Origin: Oopsacas minuta
Taxonomy: Eukaryota; Porifera; Hexactinellida; Lyssacinosida; Leucopsacidae
DNA length: 64,000 nucleotides
NCBI GenBank assembly: GCA_024704765.1
Contig: JAKMXF010000199.1
Coordinates: 186,001-250,000, forward strand
Reading direction: 5' to 3'
Shown here: piece by piece, positions 1 to 11,196 of the stretch
Layout of the letters: each line of letters starts with the position of its first letter
Position numbering within the stretch: the stretch's first letter is position 1
The notes under the pieces: generated by a model
The model's database searches: none
Told to the model about the DNA's origin: nothing
The model's input: only the letters and a program-made list of their open reading frames with translations
Program-made: the position numbers and the translations under genes

Positions 1-150
1 AAATTTTTAGAGTGATTTTGCTTTAAATTTCCTTTAGAATAGACTTTGTTTTCAACTACATTTGAAAGAAAAAATTTTAGTTTTGCATAGTCAATATCAT
101 CTTATGTGTTGAGATACATATTGGATGGGCAATACAGTTTTAGAGATATG

Positions 151-174
151 CAGTGCCGGCCAGAAAGAAGAGCC
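151..174 (+). repeat. Tc1 terminal-repeat remnant
   Basis: CAGTGCCGGCCAGAAAGAA matches, with two differences, the terminal inverted repeat of the Tc1 element at 47092-48436. No matching second end or transposase is seen nearby. Confidence 0.5.
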
Positions 175-189
175 CAAAAAATATTTCTC

Positions 190-1130
190 AAAAAAATTTT
201 CATTATGATTAACATCTTTGCGGGTATATCCACATAGAAAATATGTTTTATGGAATTGAAATTGTAAATTAGAATGTTTACATTAAGATATCACAAAACT
301 TTCATTTTTCCGTTTTCAAACAAGTTGAACTCATTAATTTAATTATTATTATTGGAAATGATATTTTTACAAACTTGCGTAGAATAAACTTTTTTTAATC
401 AGATTGAAATCTATACAATAATTAGAAGCTTGTGCGAATTTTCGAATCAACCAAGTGATAATTATAGCCATTTTTGCCAAAAATGGCACATATTCCAAGA
501 TCTGCATTATTATATGTTTTATCTTAATAAGTTACCTCCATTAATTATCTTTGTATCTATGTGTATGTTAATCATTTATCATCTCAAATTATTCTATAGT
601 GAGTATGCATGAATTTAGGGCTTTTCCTGCCATATGTGCCTGACAAGCCACAAACAGAAATGTATTTCAGGGAGAGTTTCGGATTGTTATGAAAATTTGA
701 ACCAATAATATCAATATTGTATTGATTTACATTCTGAATAAGCAATTCTGCTTTCATGAAACATTGTAGATATTTGATTTCCAATTATTTAGTTGGTTAT
801 CTAGATAATGAGGTTAACACCTTTAAAAATGGGAAAATCAACTTTAGTGACACTTCCTCTCATCTATAACACTCTAATTTTACCATTTCAATTTCATAAA
901 AGGTTTTCTGACAAATATCCCTGAATGCCATGCCCAATTCCGGGAACTCTAGAAGGTTGGCAAGTAATTTCTACCAATTTATCCTTGTAATTTATACCAA
1001 TTTATCCCTGTAATTTATACCTATTTACCCATTTATACGAAATTACAATCTAACAATTTACATATATAAATGGAGATATAAGTCTTGGCATTTCGTAATT
1101 TCATAAATTCAAAATCCAAAATGGTAACAA
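190..1130. other. AT-rich intergenic stretch, nothing recognised
   Basis: No open frame here resembles a known protein. The only structure is a short tandem repeat at 973-1036. Confidence 0.6.
973..1036 (+). repeat. Short tandem repeat, 23-bp unit
   Basis: About 2.7 copies of ACCAATTTATCCYTGTAATT plus TAT, the last copy decaying into ACCTATTTACCCATTTAT. Confidence 0.8.
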
Positions 1131-1137
1131 TTTCGTA

Positions 1138-1590
1138 GGTATTCTGTCGGCTATTTATCATACGGATTTGTTACTGCTCGACACGATGAACAGTTGCCAA
1201 TGTACCTCTTGTGTTCTCAGATGTTCATCAATGAAGCTATGAAACTAAAAATACAGATCGCCTCTAAAGGAAGCATTCTGACACTAATGATTCCCAATTA
1301 GCATTCATTAAAATTCTCCGGGATAAATTTCAATGTAGAACTACCCTTAATAACACAATTGTAAAATGTAACCAAGATATGGAGGATGGATTGTTTGCTT
1401 CAATCCTCCACATTCTGATTTCCAACCTCATTGCTCAAGCTACATCCGCATATTATAGGTGAGACACTATTGTTCCTGTTTTGAGGGAAGTTATTTCTAT
1501 AGTAATGCACCAAAATTTAGGAAACTTTATTCAGAAAATTCCTATAAGCAATGATATAGTCTACAGATGAATTGGTGAAGTGGAAGTAGA
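1138..1590 (+). pseudogene. hAT transposase fragment, N-terminal, ZBED5-like
   Basis: Frame-shifted plus-strand fragments read YGFVTARHDEQLPMYLLCSQ then FINEAMKL, and further on a run ending IPISNDIVYR. In ZBED5-type hAT transposases these are the BED-finger start (..YGF....P.CLLC....NEAMKP) and the iPLSNDTV.RRI block. Several stops and frame changes lie between the blocks and no terminal repeats were found. The order and spacing fit one decayed hAT read left to right. Identification is by motif only. Confidence 0.5.
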
Positions 1591-1825
1591 TTTGGAGGTA
1601 GGAGTCCCAATCCCTGGGCCTTTTTCAATCACAAGATTGCTGGATTGGTATCGTTTTCAATCCTGATATTGATTGAACAATTTGTATGAACCTATACTAT
1701 AATTTGTTTAGAGAATAGATATATCATATAACCGTTTAATAGCATATTTAGGATTAGTAGTAGAATGATGGCAAATCAAATAAGTAAATAAGAATGATCA
1801 TTTCTAATGTTTCCGTGATGTAAAT

Positions 1826-2405
1826 ACACTGGAAACCGCTTAACCGGGACTCGGATAATCGGGATATCCGCTTAAACAGGGCAATGTATTAGGAACATAT
1901 TTTTGCATACAAAAGTCGCCGGATAATTGAGACATCGAATCGGTTAATCGAGATTTCTTCTCCAGGTTAACAGAAATAAATTATTATTATTATTAACTTT
2001 GCTCACTCGCCTCAAGTTTCATTGCCTATTCCATCATGTATAGATCACCTCAATAATCCAGACTGTTGTTCATCCAAACGTTTTGCATCGCCCTATGGAG
2101 TACGGATAAGTGAGGTTGCAGTAATAATCACGCGCATTATTGTTTAAACTGTATTTACTTACTTTCTACATATTTATCGTAACGCTTTTTCATGATATCT
2201 TGAAGCGGTATAAACCCTTACTCCAACGACTTATCTGTGCTAGACCCTATTTGAATCAGGATTAGTAGTAGTGTAATAAGATATTTCTGGTTATAAGACC
2301 ATGAATAACTGGTTTTGAATACTTAAATAATCATAATCAGTTAATTGGGACTATTGGCTAATGGGACAAAACATTGACTCCTGAGCTGTCCCGATTAAGC
2401 GACTT
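1826..2405. mobile_element. Pogo/Tigger-like non-autonomous remnant
   Basis: The left edge has AACCGCTTAACCGGGAC and the right edge, reverse-complemented, has AAGTCGCTTAATCGGGAC. The same CGCTTAATCGGGAC signature bounds the 540-bp element at 45865-46404. Internal copies of the motif (GGTTAATCGAGA, CCCGATTAAGC) are typical of these elements. The ends are too decayed to fix a TA duplication. Confidence 0.5.
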
Positions 2406-2587
2406 ATAATGTGTACTAATCGACATTCTTTTCTCATTGTTTCGAACATACATAGAGAATCTATAGACTCATCATTACGTTTGGTCCTCAACTTATTACC
2501 AAGGTAAGCAACACATGAAAACAGTCGTCCAGCTTCTACTGTTGTTGGTGGGACAATGTAAATCAATTGGTATATGTCCTCTAACAA
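2405..2587 (-). pseudogene. hAT transposase C-terminal dimerisation fragment
   Basis: Encodes VPPTTVEAGRLFSCVAYLGN then KLRTKRNDESIDSLCMF, matching the conserved end of hAT transposases (PPTSVEAER.FS....... lRtrl.d.svdaLc). The usual E-R pair is changed to G-R. No upstream transposase is recognised on this strand, and the plus-strand hAT remnant at 1.1-1.6 kb points the other way, so these are probably two separate elements. Confidence 0.6.
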
Positions 2588-2814
2588 GATGCCTCTCTTC
2601 CGTCTTACAGGTCTCTAAAATCAGGATTGGGGACAAAAAATACGGAGCCTACGAATTTGCAAGTTGGGCACATAATTTTATGTAGATTTCGAACCTGTCT
2701 CGAAAAGAATATTTGCATTACAATATTTTTAAAGTTGGCGTCATAACAACTTAATATTACTATTGGCATTTATCATAAGAAGGTACACAAGATCGAAAAT
2801 AAGTTAGACTATGC

Positions 2815-2875
2815 ATAGCCTACTAAACGTAAGGCCATTTCACAGAGGTAAATGTGCTTGGACCAGGGATAAGAT
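2815..2875 (+). repeat. P-element left terminal inverted repeat
   Basis: ATAGCCTACTAAACGTAAGG at the outer edge and CTTGGACCAGGGATAAGAT at the inner edge pair with 11100-11151. A 9-nt length difference sits in the middle. Confidence 0.88.
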
Positions 2876-3067
2876 GAAGGGGATTTTCTTATACACCCAT
2901 GATGTAAGTATATATTTTTTGAAGAAAATTGATATTGTTGTCTGGTTTATCAATAATTTCCTGAGATTTATATCGTGAATTTATGTTATTCCAAATTCAA
3001 TTTCTGATCATTTTAACATACTTTGCTTTTATAATATTAGCTCACTGTTTATTTATTTCTTTGGCAC

Positions 3068-5102
3068 ATGCATAACTTGTGTTCTATTCCCAGATATACT
3101 ACTGGATACCACAATGATCATAGTGGTGTGGCAGTGTTTCACATTCCTTCTGGTCCGAAAGATATCGTCCATAAGTGGAAACGATTTCTTCATAGGGATG
3201 CTAAGTATTTCTTTAGAACTTGGATATAAATTAAAATGATATTTCTAAGGTTTAGGCTTAAATTATTATTACGTAATTGTGTAATTATATGATAGATCTT
3301 CACACGATGAAAAATATTTTGTTTATGTTAAGCACTTTGATTCTGACGATATAGTTGACACACAAACTTATCTTGACATAGATGGTCAAACGAAGACAGG
3401 ATCAAGAAAGGCTACTCTGAAGAAAGGTGCAATACCTAAATATCTACATATCTACCTGGCTGCCCTGATCGTCTTAATGATCACACCATTAAATATCCAA
3501 GGCTTGATATAGACAAGAGGAACTTGATTTACAGACCCAAGTATGTCAAGTTGTGTCAAATATTTAAGTTGTACTCTTGCATGTTTTTGGTATTGTACTA
3601 TATAGGCAATTAAACAGAGCGTTGATGTATTTGAAGAAGAGCAGAGAAAATTCACTGCCTCTAATTTAGATGACATAATCACTAAGTCACATAACGTAAA
3701 GATCCCCCAAGAATGGATTATTTGGAATATGGGTAATGTAATTACTTGTAGTATCGTCTATCTAACGATAAACAGTGGAGCTATTTCTGTACAAGATAGT
3801 CTTAGTATTGACATATTTCTTCAAGTGAGATGTTACCATCTTGGGATATTAGTAAATCTACCAATCAAATCTATTTGTGATATGCGCAGATCTCTACATT
3901 GATTGATGAATTGTTTTAATTCCACTGAGTGTATTGCAGTTGATGTTGGTAACACATATTCCCTATGCACTGACAGTTTATGAACATTGTTTCGAACATT
4001 ACCCAACTTTTTACAATCTATTTAGGGCCTTCACATTGCATTTCTTCCAAGAAACAAGCTATTTCCTTGCTGGAACAAGTATTCGATCATTCAGGTAGGA
4101 TTCATAATATATAAATTCTTATTTCATATGAGTACAATTACAAGTTATCTTATGGTTCTAGGTGCCTACAAGTTTCCCAACCTATTATCCCAGCTCTATA
4201 TTATTTTGGGCCTGCTCGAAAACTCTACTGTAAAGAAAATACGTCGCCGGTATAATATGGTTACATTGATGTTATCTTTAATGTGTCATTTATCATCTTC
4301 TGCTTGTTTCAGACAACCTCGTAATATGGATTGTGTTTCTCTGCCTCACGAATCATTATTTTTTCGGTTATCTTCTAACTTTGGCCTTGATACGGATTTC
4401 TTGACTTATCTCTGAGCAGAAACAACCGAATTTAACCAGTATGAATGTCATGTTTGCCTTAATATTGATGAGATTCATGTGAAATCTTGCATTAGTTATA
4501 AAGGTTAGTTCTTGTACTATTTCAATTTATGAAGTCATTCTATATATTTTGTGTTTTTATGGAGGAAAGTTTATTGGTGCTGCTGAATGTTCAAATCAGA
4601 TGAGATAGAAGCAGCCAAAACTATTTTATGCTTTATGCTTACAAGCTTGTCTAAGAAATGGTCTAGTGTTGTGCGTTTGTTCCCATTAACCAATTCTAAA
4701 GCAAAAGATTTACTCCCACTTACTCCGCAAATAATTTGTGATATCGAAATGTGTGGATTAATTATAGATGCGATTGTCTCAGATAAATATCCTTTGAATG
4801 TGAATCTTTTCAAGTTACTTGGGAATAATACAGATCTTCTACCCTGTGTCCCTCATCCCAATGCTAGTGGACGCTCTCTTTATCTAGTTTTTGATTTTGT
4901 ACACATCATAAAGTCTATTAGGAACATTTGGGTCAATCAAAAAGATGATGACTCTATATTCTTTTGTCCAAAATTTGAAGATATTTCCAATTCTACTCAC
5001 TCAGTACGATTAGTTGAAGCATCTTTTCAGATATTTTTCATTATTATGATACTTCATCTACACTTTTTATTCCAATCCTTGAAATTTAAGATTTGAAGCT
5101 AC
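3068..5102 (+). pseudogene. P-element (THAP9-like) transposase, 5' part
   Basis: Starts at ATG 3068 (MHNLCSIPRYTTGYHND). The THAP zinc-finger pattern follows: VAVFHIPSGPKDIVHKWKRF, then after a probable intron VYVKHFDSDD and LKKGAIPKYL. Two of the expected zinc cysteines are replaced (R and V). Downstream pieces carry the RNase-H-like core (CLNIDEIHVKS, KKWSSVVRLFPLTNSKAKDL) and the P-element block DFVHIIKSIRNIWVNQ. Short introns or decay separate the pieces, and there are in-frame stops (one near 4414). The reading is cut at 5102 by the Gypsy element and resumes at 9645. Best match is THAP9/P-element transposase; it is not functional as read. Confidence 0.82.
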
Positions 5103-5257
5103 TGTTATGAGACAAGCGATATAGGTTTAATCAAGTATGTCCGAAAGAAATAGTAATAAGTAAGTTGCTCAAAATTAGCCTACTCTATTCTACATAACTA
5201 TTAAAGCTACGTACTAACTTATGGTTAACTAACAAGCTATCCTCTAATACTATAACA
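5103..5257 (-). repeat. 3' LTR of the Gypsy element
   Basis: 155 bp, paired with 9487-9640. A purine-rich run (AGAAGGAGGGGATGA on the minus strand, 5258-5272) abuts it and fits a polypurine tract. Confidence 0.9.
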
Positions 5258-5272
5258 TCATCCCCTCCTTCT
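5258..5272 (-). promoter_or_regulatory. Polypurine tract of the Gypsy element
   Basis: AGAAGGAGGGGATGA directly before the 3' LTR on the coding strand. This is the usual position for plus-strand DNA priming in LTR elements. Confidence 0.7.
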
Positions 5273-5299
5273 ATCCAAGGGGCCCAATCTTGATCCTTG

Positions 5300-5524
5300 T
5301 CATTTCATTACATCCCAAGGAATAGGTTCTGCAAAGAATTCAGTCTTCCTTCTTTGGCGTTTTGGTTTCGCCTCTCCTCCAATCCCTTCCCCTACTCTAG
5401 TAGGGTTATTGTCTTCTTCTTCTCCTTCTACTTCGCTAAGCCCCTCATTTCCTTCTTCTTCGGGATGAATATACTCTCCTGCTAAATTATCGGTGCTTAT
5501 CATCTGAGGACTACAATATGTCAT
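5300..5524 (-). pseudogene. Gypsy pol C-terminal tail
   Basis: An open stretch rich in Glu and Arg/Lys (HPEEEGNEGLSEVEGEEED, KPKRQRRKTEFFA) between integrase and the polypurine tract. It is probably the unstructured end of pol; no chromodomain is recognised. Confidence 0.5.
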
Positions 5525-5646
5525 CCTGCGAAAAGCTTTGCACCTGCTCAGGTATACCCACTTCTCCTTCTTACTCGTTGGTTCGAGTATTCGAACGTTC
5601 GTCCTTCTTCTTGCGACAGCAATATATGGACCTATGAAGATTGGGT

Positions 5647-6651
5647 CTAAACTGCTACGCCTGACCGATCCTTAAGAATGACTTGATCATCTTCTCCGAT
5701 ATCAGAATCCACCTTTCCTCGATCATAGAACAGCTTTGTCCTTCTATATGCTTCTTCAGCGTTTTCTCTACCAATCTCCTCAAGTCGATTTCTCCTGTCC
5801 CTAAGCTGCTCATAATATTCTTCACTTGTAACACCCTCGTTGACTGAATAGCCGATGTTCAAGTCTAAGCTATTCCTAAGTTTCTCACTGTAAAATATCT
5901 CATTCGGGCTCAGACCTGTTGATGAATTTCTAAGAGAGTTACACGTAAATGATACTTCGTTTAGTAGTAACGGCCATTCGGTCTTCCTCAACTTCCTATC
6001 TGCAAGCAAGCAAAGCATTACTTGCTTGACCGTCCCAATGCTGTGCTCAGCCAGTCCATCCCCCTTCGGATGGTAAGGGGAGGAACGCCTTTTTTTCAAT
6101 ACCTAGCTGCGTACACAACTCGTTCATCGCTACACCATCGACTTTCCTGCCTTGATCCGTCACAACAATACGAGATAATCCGTGTCTGAAGATCCATCCA
6201 GACTTAACGGCGTCTATTATTGATTCAGCGCTCTGATCCTTCATCGAACCTAATTCCACTAGGCGTGAAAACATATCTACCATCAGTAGAAAATATCGGT
6301 CACCAGTATCTGCCCATGGCAATGTAGCGATGTCAAAAGCTAACGCACTCCTGGTGCCAGCTCTTCTACTATATAGGGCTGGAGTGTTTCCTTCGGCTTG
6401 TTGTGGTGTTTGGGCTTGAGGCAAACAAGACACCGCGAGCAAATTTCCTTCACGTCTTTATACATACCCTTCCAGAAATATCGCATTTTTAACTCATCTG
6501 CTGTTTTAAGGTGACCCATGTGCCCGAAGTTATGGACCATTCGTATGACCCTTTCCCTCAACATGGGTGGTATGACCACTCTTGTCCCGCGACACAACAA
6601 ACCTTTTGAAATCCTCATCCTTGAATCGTTCTTATACCTCCCTCTGGCCAC
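5647..6651 (-). pseudogene. Gypsy integrase, frameshifted
   Basis: A zinc-binding HHCC module (HNFGHMGHLKTADELKMRYF ... CSRCLVC) is followed by the catalytic core: FDIATLPWAD, FRHGLSRIVVTDQG and, after a shift near 6070, SSPYHPKGDGLAEHSIGTVK, which supplies the D, D and E positions. The C-terminal part (RNRLEEIGRENAEEAYRRTK, DDQVILKDRSG) fits the GPY/F-like region. Frame breaks near 6340 and 6070 inactivate it. Confidence 0.85.
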
Positions 6652-7232
6652 ACTACCCCCATTCTCGATCTGTTGTATGGCGAACGAAATAGAAGGATCA
6701 TCAGATTGTTCGTTTTTATCTCCTGCTCCCAGTCCAGATTTGCAATGAGCTGGTAAACCTTGTCTTCAAAGAACCTCGAATCGTCATTAATCGCAGTATT
6801 AAAATCTGTCTGGCTCCTACTCAAACAATCCGCCACTACATTTTCACTTCCTTTTCGATATAATATTGTATAGTCAAGTTCTTCCAGCTCTAGGATCCAC
6901 CTAGCGAAGGTGTGTCGGGGATCTTTCTGAGTTCGTAATCAAGCGAGCAGATTGTGGTCGTTTACTAAGTAAACACTGTCTGCTGCTTTTAGAGAATCGT
7001 ACCAGTGCCGTGTTGCAGCTACTAGGGCCCACATCTCCTTCTGCTGCGCTGTAATTTCTCTGAGTTTAGGTCATTGACGACAAGAAGTAGCTTATAGGTT
7101 GTAACCTTAAATCTTTCTGAGAGAGTACCCAGCGACTGAAACATCGCTAGCATCAGCTTCAATGTAGAAAGGCTTATCCCACATGGGAAAGGAAAGGTTG
7201 ACCAGCTCCTTAGTCAGTTTCGCCTTGAGTTT
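6640..7232 (-). pseudogene. Gypsy RNase H, degraded
   Basis: Broken frames read EADASDVSVAGYSL, ITAQQKEMWALVAATRHWYD, VYLVNDHNLLA and ILELEELDYTILYRKGSENV, followed by VVADCLSRS. These are the expected RNase H blocks of Ty3/Gypsy pol, including a final D-x-L-S-R. At least three stops interrupt them. Confidence 0.75.
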
Positions 7233-8640
7233 CTAGAAGCTAGACTGCCTCTCACCATTCCAATCCCAAGCATGTCCCTTTCTAGTCAGTTGGTAGAGAG
7301 GCTCGGCTATCTGTGTGAAAGCAGGAATATAGTCACGATAAAAGTCAGCCATTCCAAGGAACCTCTGTAGTTCCTTCACTGTCGAGGGAGGCTTAAAGTC
7401 AGTTAAGCCCTTTACCAAGGATGGGGATGGAGTGCGCCCCCAGGGGGAGATCGTATGACTCAGGAACTCACCAGTGTCGTAACCGAAACGACACTTATCA
7501 CGCCAGAACTGGATATTCGCGCTGCGTAAGCAGGACAGAGCCACCCTCAAATCCGACATGTGCTGATCCCAATTGGCTGAATGAGTTAAGCAATCGTCTG
7601 CATACGACTCCGTGTTAATGGTGGAATAGAGTGCGGTATCCATTACCCTCTGGAATGTACTTTGGGAGTTGCACAATCCAAACGGCATAGTCAACATCTC
7701 ATAATGTCCCCTCTGTATGATGAATGCAGTCTTCTCAACGTCCTCCTCACGAACCTTCACACACCAGTAGGCTGATGCAGCGTCCAGGAATGAAATACGT
7801 TACTTCCTTGAAGCTTATCTATTATTGCCCTTGCGTCAGGCATGGAATACGAATCTTTCTTTGTCAAATCATTCAAAGCTCGATAATCAATGGCAAACCT
7901 CAAGAGCCATCTTTCTTTTTCACCAAAACAATGGAGCTGTTCCAGGGAGATTTCGAAGGTCGGCAAACGCTATTCCGTAGCATTTCCTCAACTTGACGAT
8001 TCGCTTCGGCTTCCCATATGGGAGGCATCCTGCGTACTGGTTGCTTGACTGGTTGAGCCCCGTTCGTGTCAATCAGGTGCTCACCCAAATTCGTCCGAGT
8101 AGGTTTCTTTGGATCCAAAACTAAGACATCAACAAACTCACAAAGCAAACGCGCTAGTCCTTCTCGTCTCTCGCCGTCCAATTTCGGGTTGATGTCATAG
8201 TATATTTCAGAAGTATTGTCGGCTTGATTCGAACATTCGGCGACGATTGAACGATCCCAAGGAGTCCCACCCTTGTAAGAAGCAACCGATGCTTTCCAGA
8301 AACCACCAAAACATACCTTGCAATTATCCCAGTCGAACTCAACCGAATCAAAGTTGGACATAAAATCTCTGCCCAATATGAAGATCCTCTCTTCAGTATC
8401 GATTACCTTGAAACGAGAAGGCATGACCTGTTGATCTCCAATATCTACAGTCACGTTGGCACAACCTAGGACTGCGATTGGGACGCTACAGAGACCAAAT
8501 ACATGACCGCGTTCTGTTAATTTGGAGGCGCTTCGACCGATTTCTTGAAGGGTGCGTCTTCCAAAACTGAAGGTTTTGCTCCGGTATCCAACATTGCGTG
8601 GAGCTTGACTCCATTTGCCCATACTTCTAAAGTAACTGCA
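7233..8640 (-). pseudogene. Gypsy protease and reverse transcriptase, frameshifted
   Basis: The protease shows the active-site AMLDTGAKPSVL at ~8590 and, after a frame change near 8520, the distal ERIFILGRDFM motif. The reverse transcriptase follows: GAQPVKQPVRRMPP, SPWNSSIVLVKKKDGS, RFAIDYRALNDLTKKDSY, YEMLTMPFGLCNSQSTFQRV, then the catalytic YADD at ~7600 and LGMADFYRDYIPAFTQIAEP. Frame changes lie near 7900 and 7770. YADD is the usual Ty3/Gypsy variant of the YXDD box. Confidence 0.88.
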
Positions 8641-9458
8641 TTCTCGTACAGTGGTCTGCAGGCAGGGTCATGACCTTTGCCTCCACATATGCCGCAAACT
8701 CGCTTAGGCAGAACCTCCATCATTGCCCTCTCATGGCATTGATAACACTCTAGTTGTGAAGAAGCACGCCGTATACCTCTCCAGTTTCGAGTCTGCCTGG
8801 GTTTTAGTCTGAGAGCATTAACACCCGCATTTTCCTGGGAAACGTTAGGATCATCCAGATTGTTAAACTGCTTCTCCGCAGGCTCATCTCTCAGGGTTGC
8901 CACCTTGATGAAACTTCGCAAACCGATATCGATGGCTAGTCCATTCTGGCTCAAGAACTCCTTAACCTTCATAATGAATTCTCCCGCTTCAATTTCGGTT
9001 AACGGCTCTTTATCAGCAATCTCTGCCTTTGCTTTAATCCTGACTTCCTTAGGAAGCTGTCCCGTCAACATCACACATGCAAATCGGGACCCAATTTAGC
9101 TCTTTTCACTTCACGTAGTAGGCTGTAGAGAAAATCACCAACGGGCACTCCAGGCTGCCACTTCATTTCATTCACTCTAGCGACAGCTGCGAACTCACCG
9201 ATAGGTGGATCGAGCCTCTTCCTCAACAAGTCGAACGCTACTTCTAGTGTATCTTTCCCAAGCACCGCTTCTTTCGCAACCTCCTTCTCTTCCAGGTTTC
9301 GGCAAACAAGGCTGGCAACATACTGATGACGATCTTCACGCCTCCCTCACCTTGAGCAAGCAGTGGCCCTGCGGCCTCCGTAAATAGCGGTTGCCAATCC
9401 TCGATCCGTTCAGTAGTGGTGAGCGGGGTACTGGGATACCTTGATTCTGTGCAGCCAT
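8640..9458 (-). pseudogene. Gypsy gag, frameshifted
   Basis: A candidate start ATG lies at 9458 (MAAQNQGIPVPRSP). Within about 20 codons the recognisable gag frame shifts (ERIEDWQPLFTEAAGPLLAQ). It continues through FDLLRKRLDPPIGEFAAVAR, shifts again near 9090, and continues LTGQLPKEVRIKAKAEIADK. A cysteine-rich stretch near the end (CYQCHE, CGICGGKGHDPAC) occupies the zinc-knuckle position, which supports the gag call. It is not translatable as one protein. Confidence 0.75.
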
Positions 9459-9486
9459 CAGACGCGATTGAACTTATTACTATTTA

Positions 9487-9640
9487 TGTCATGAGACAAG
9501 CGATATAGGTTTTATCAAGTATGTCCGAAAGAAATATAATAAGTAAGTTGCTCAAAATTAGTCTACTCTATTCTAGATAACTATTGAAGCTAAGTATTAA
9601 CTTATGGTTAGCTAACAAGCTATCCTCTAATACTATAACA
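9487..9640 (-). repeat. 5' LTR of the Gypsy element
   Basis: 154 bp and upstream of gag in the element's own orientation. I see no convincing tRNA primer-binding site immediately after it. Confidence 0.9.
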
Positions 9641-9644
9641 CTAC

Positions 9645-10900
9645 TATTCAAATTAGACCAATTTTCTGTTGCAAAACTGGCGCCAAAGTAGAATTTCAAA
9701 TCATGCTGGCCATCTGTGCTAGATAAACAGAACATTAAGCTTGTACCTCGGATATTTGATTACACTAATGTAGCTGCCTTGACCTTACATCAATCGAAAG
9801 ATTATATTCAAAGCAATCAGACTGGTGACTTTATAGCTTTGATTTGTCAAGTTTGGAAGCTTTTCAATGTCAAAACTCCTTGGAAAGGCGTTCGTCTCAA
9901 AGATCGAGATTCTCTACCACTTGTGCAGGATGATCCCAGGTTTAATTTTACATCTATAATAGTTCGTTGACTAGAGTACTGGAGACCCTTACCATTTACA
10001 CGAGGAAAACTAACAGCTCAGACCTTTGCTAGCTTTCGCCATTTAAATATTGCTATACCAAAGCTTGTAGAATATTTGACTGGAGAATGTGGATTCTCTT
10101 ATGTATTGTCATCTTTTATACAAAATGATCCAATTGAACACCATTTTGAATTATATCGACAGATGTCAGGTTCAAACTATAATGTTTCTGTATGTCAAGT
10201 ACTAGAAAGTGAAGCGCACTAAAACTGTCCAATATTCTCAAGTTATATTATAGGAAAGATTATGACCGTAGGGATAGAGGCTCCTTTATGGAATTTATCA
10301 GTATATTTCAAATCCACGAAACGATATTGATCTTAGTTGTACAACTAGTTGTGGTGATAAGATGGATGTTAATCACTTTACGTGTGTTCTCAAGTTTGAA
10401 ATTTTTCCCCGAATTCTGATGCAAGACAAGCTCTAGCTTTCATCGGTAGGTATGCAGCTTTTTCTTTGGTAAGGAAATAAACTAAAACTTCAGAATTGTG
10501 CCCAGAATGTTGCTCTTTAGTAACTGAGGATAAGTCTATAGAAATAGAAGATCTAGATTTGAATTTTTCGCTGATTCAACTCCTAGATCGTGGCGGACTT
10601 AAATGGCCATCTAAACAAGTTCTTAATTCTGTTTTTGCAATCTGGAAAGTGTTTACAATTATTGAACGTCCACCAGTTTTCAAAGATTTTCTACGATCGG
10701 ATTCAAGATCAATTTTAGTGTAGCTAACTCTTCTTAAACTTGATAGTGAGGAGATTGAAGACTTAGATTATGTGTTCCGATTGCTGTATGGAATGAAAAG
10801 GCTTACTCCATTTAATTTTGACAACAGTAGCCAATTTTTTACTTAATAATAATGCCAAGAATCTAAGTATTCCCGTTACCTGTTCCAAAGATGATCAAAG
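9645..10900 (+). pseudogene. P-element (THAP9-like) transposase, 3' part
   Basis: Resumes in frame after one copy of the CTAC target duplication with FKLDQFSVAKLAPK, the segment expected after the block before the insertion. It then shows the P-element order: LDKQNIKLVPRIFD, FIALICQVWKLFNVKTPW, YVLSSFIQNDPIEHHFELYR and QMSGSNYNVSVCQVLESE. A C-terminal part at ~10480-10720 reads CPECCSLVTED and LLDRGGLKWPSKQVLNSVF, as in THAP9. Stops occur after LAPK, after IIVR (9970) and elsewhere. Confidence 0.82.
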
Positions 10901-11099
10901 GACATATCTCAAATTATCTTCTAAATAATTTATTGTATTCATCATTGTATTTACTAGGTTATATTTTATACTTGTGTTTGTACTGGGAAGCAATTAAATC
11001 CCATACTGCTATATTAATGATAATAATATTTAATTAAGAATAATAATAAAGTAATTTATAATGATATAAATGTGTTGTAGCCTAGAAAAAGTCGACTGG

Positions 11100-11151
11100 A
11101 TCTTATCCCTGGTCCAAAGTAGTGAAATGGCCTTATGTTTAGTAGACTATT
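11100..11151 (-). repeat. P-element right terminal inverted repeat
   Basis: The reverse complement begins AATAGTCTACTAAACATAAG and ends TTGGACCAGGGATAAGAT, the partner of 2815-2875. The GACTATGC target duplication follows immediately. Confidence 0.88.
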
Positions 11152-11196
11152 GACTATGCTATAGAGTAGTTTGTGAAATTGGCCTCACAAACTGCA

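Larger units (their letters stand above)
5103..9640 (-). mobile_element. Ty3/Gypsy LTR retrotransposon, nested in the P element
   Basis: Bounded by two direct repeats of 155 and 154 bp that start TGTYATGAGAC and end TATAACA (TG...CA), flanked by the 4-bp duplication CTAC (5099-5102 and 9641-9644). Coding order on the minus strand is gag, protease, reverse transcriptase, RNase H, integrase, which is Ty3/Gypsy rather than Copia order. All reading frames are broken by frameshifts or stops. The two LTRs differ at about eight positions plus one 1-nt gap. Confidence 0.93.
2815..11151 (+). mobile_element. P-element DNA transposon, interrupted by a Gypsy element
   Basis: Perfect 8-bp direct repeats GACTATGC flank it (2807-2814 and 11152-11159), as expected for P elements. 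Just inside are inverted ends sharing CTACTAAACRTAAGGCCATT and GGACCAGGGATAAGAT. Between them is a THAP-domain transposase in pieces on the plus strand. Removing the 4.5-kb Gypsy insertion leaves about 3.8 kb. Ends and duplication are seen directly; family is from the transposase. Confidence 0.9.
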
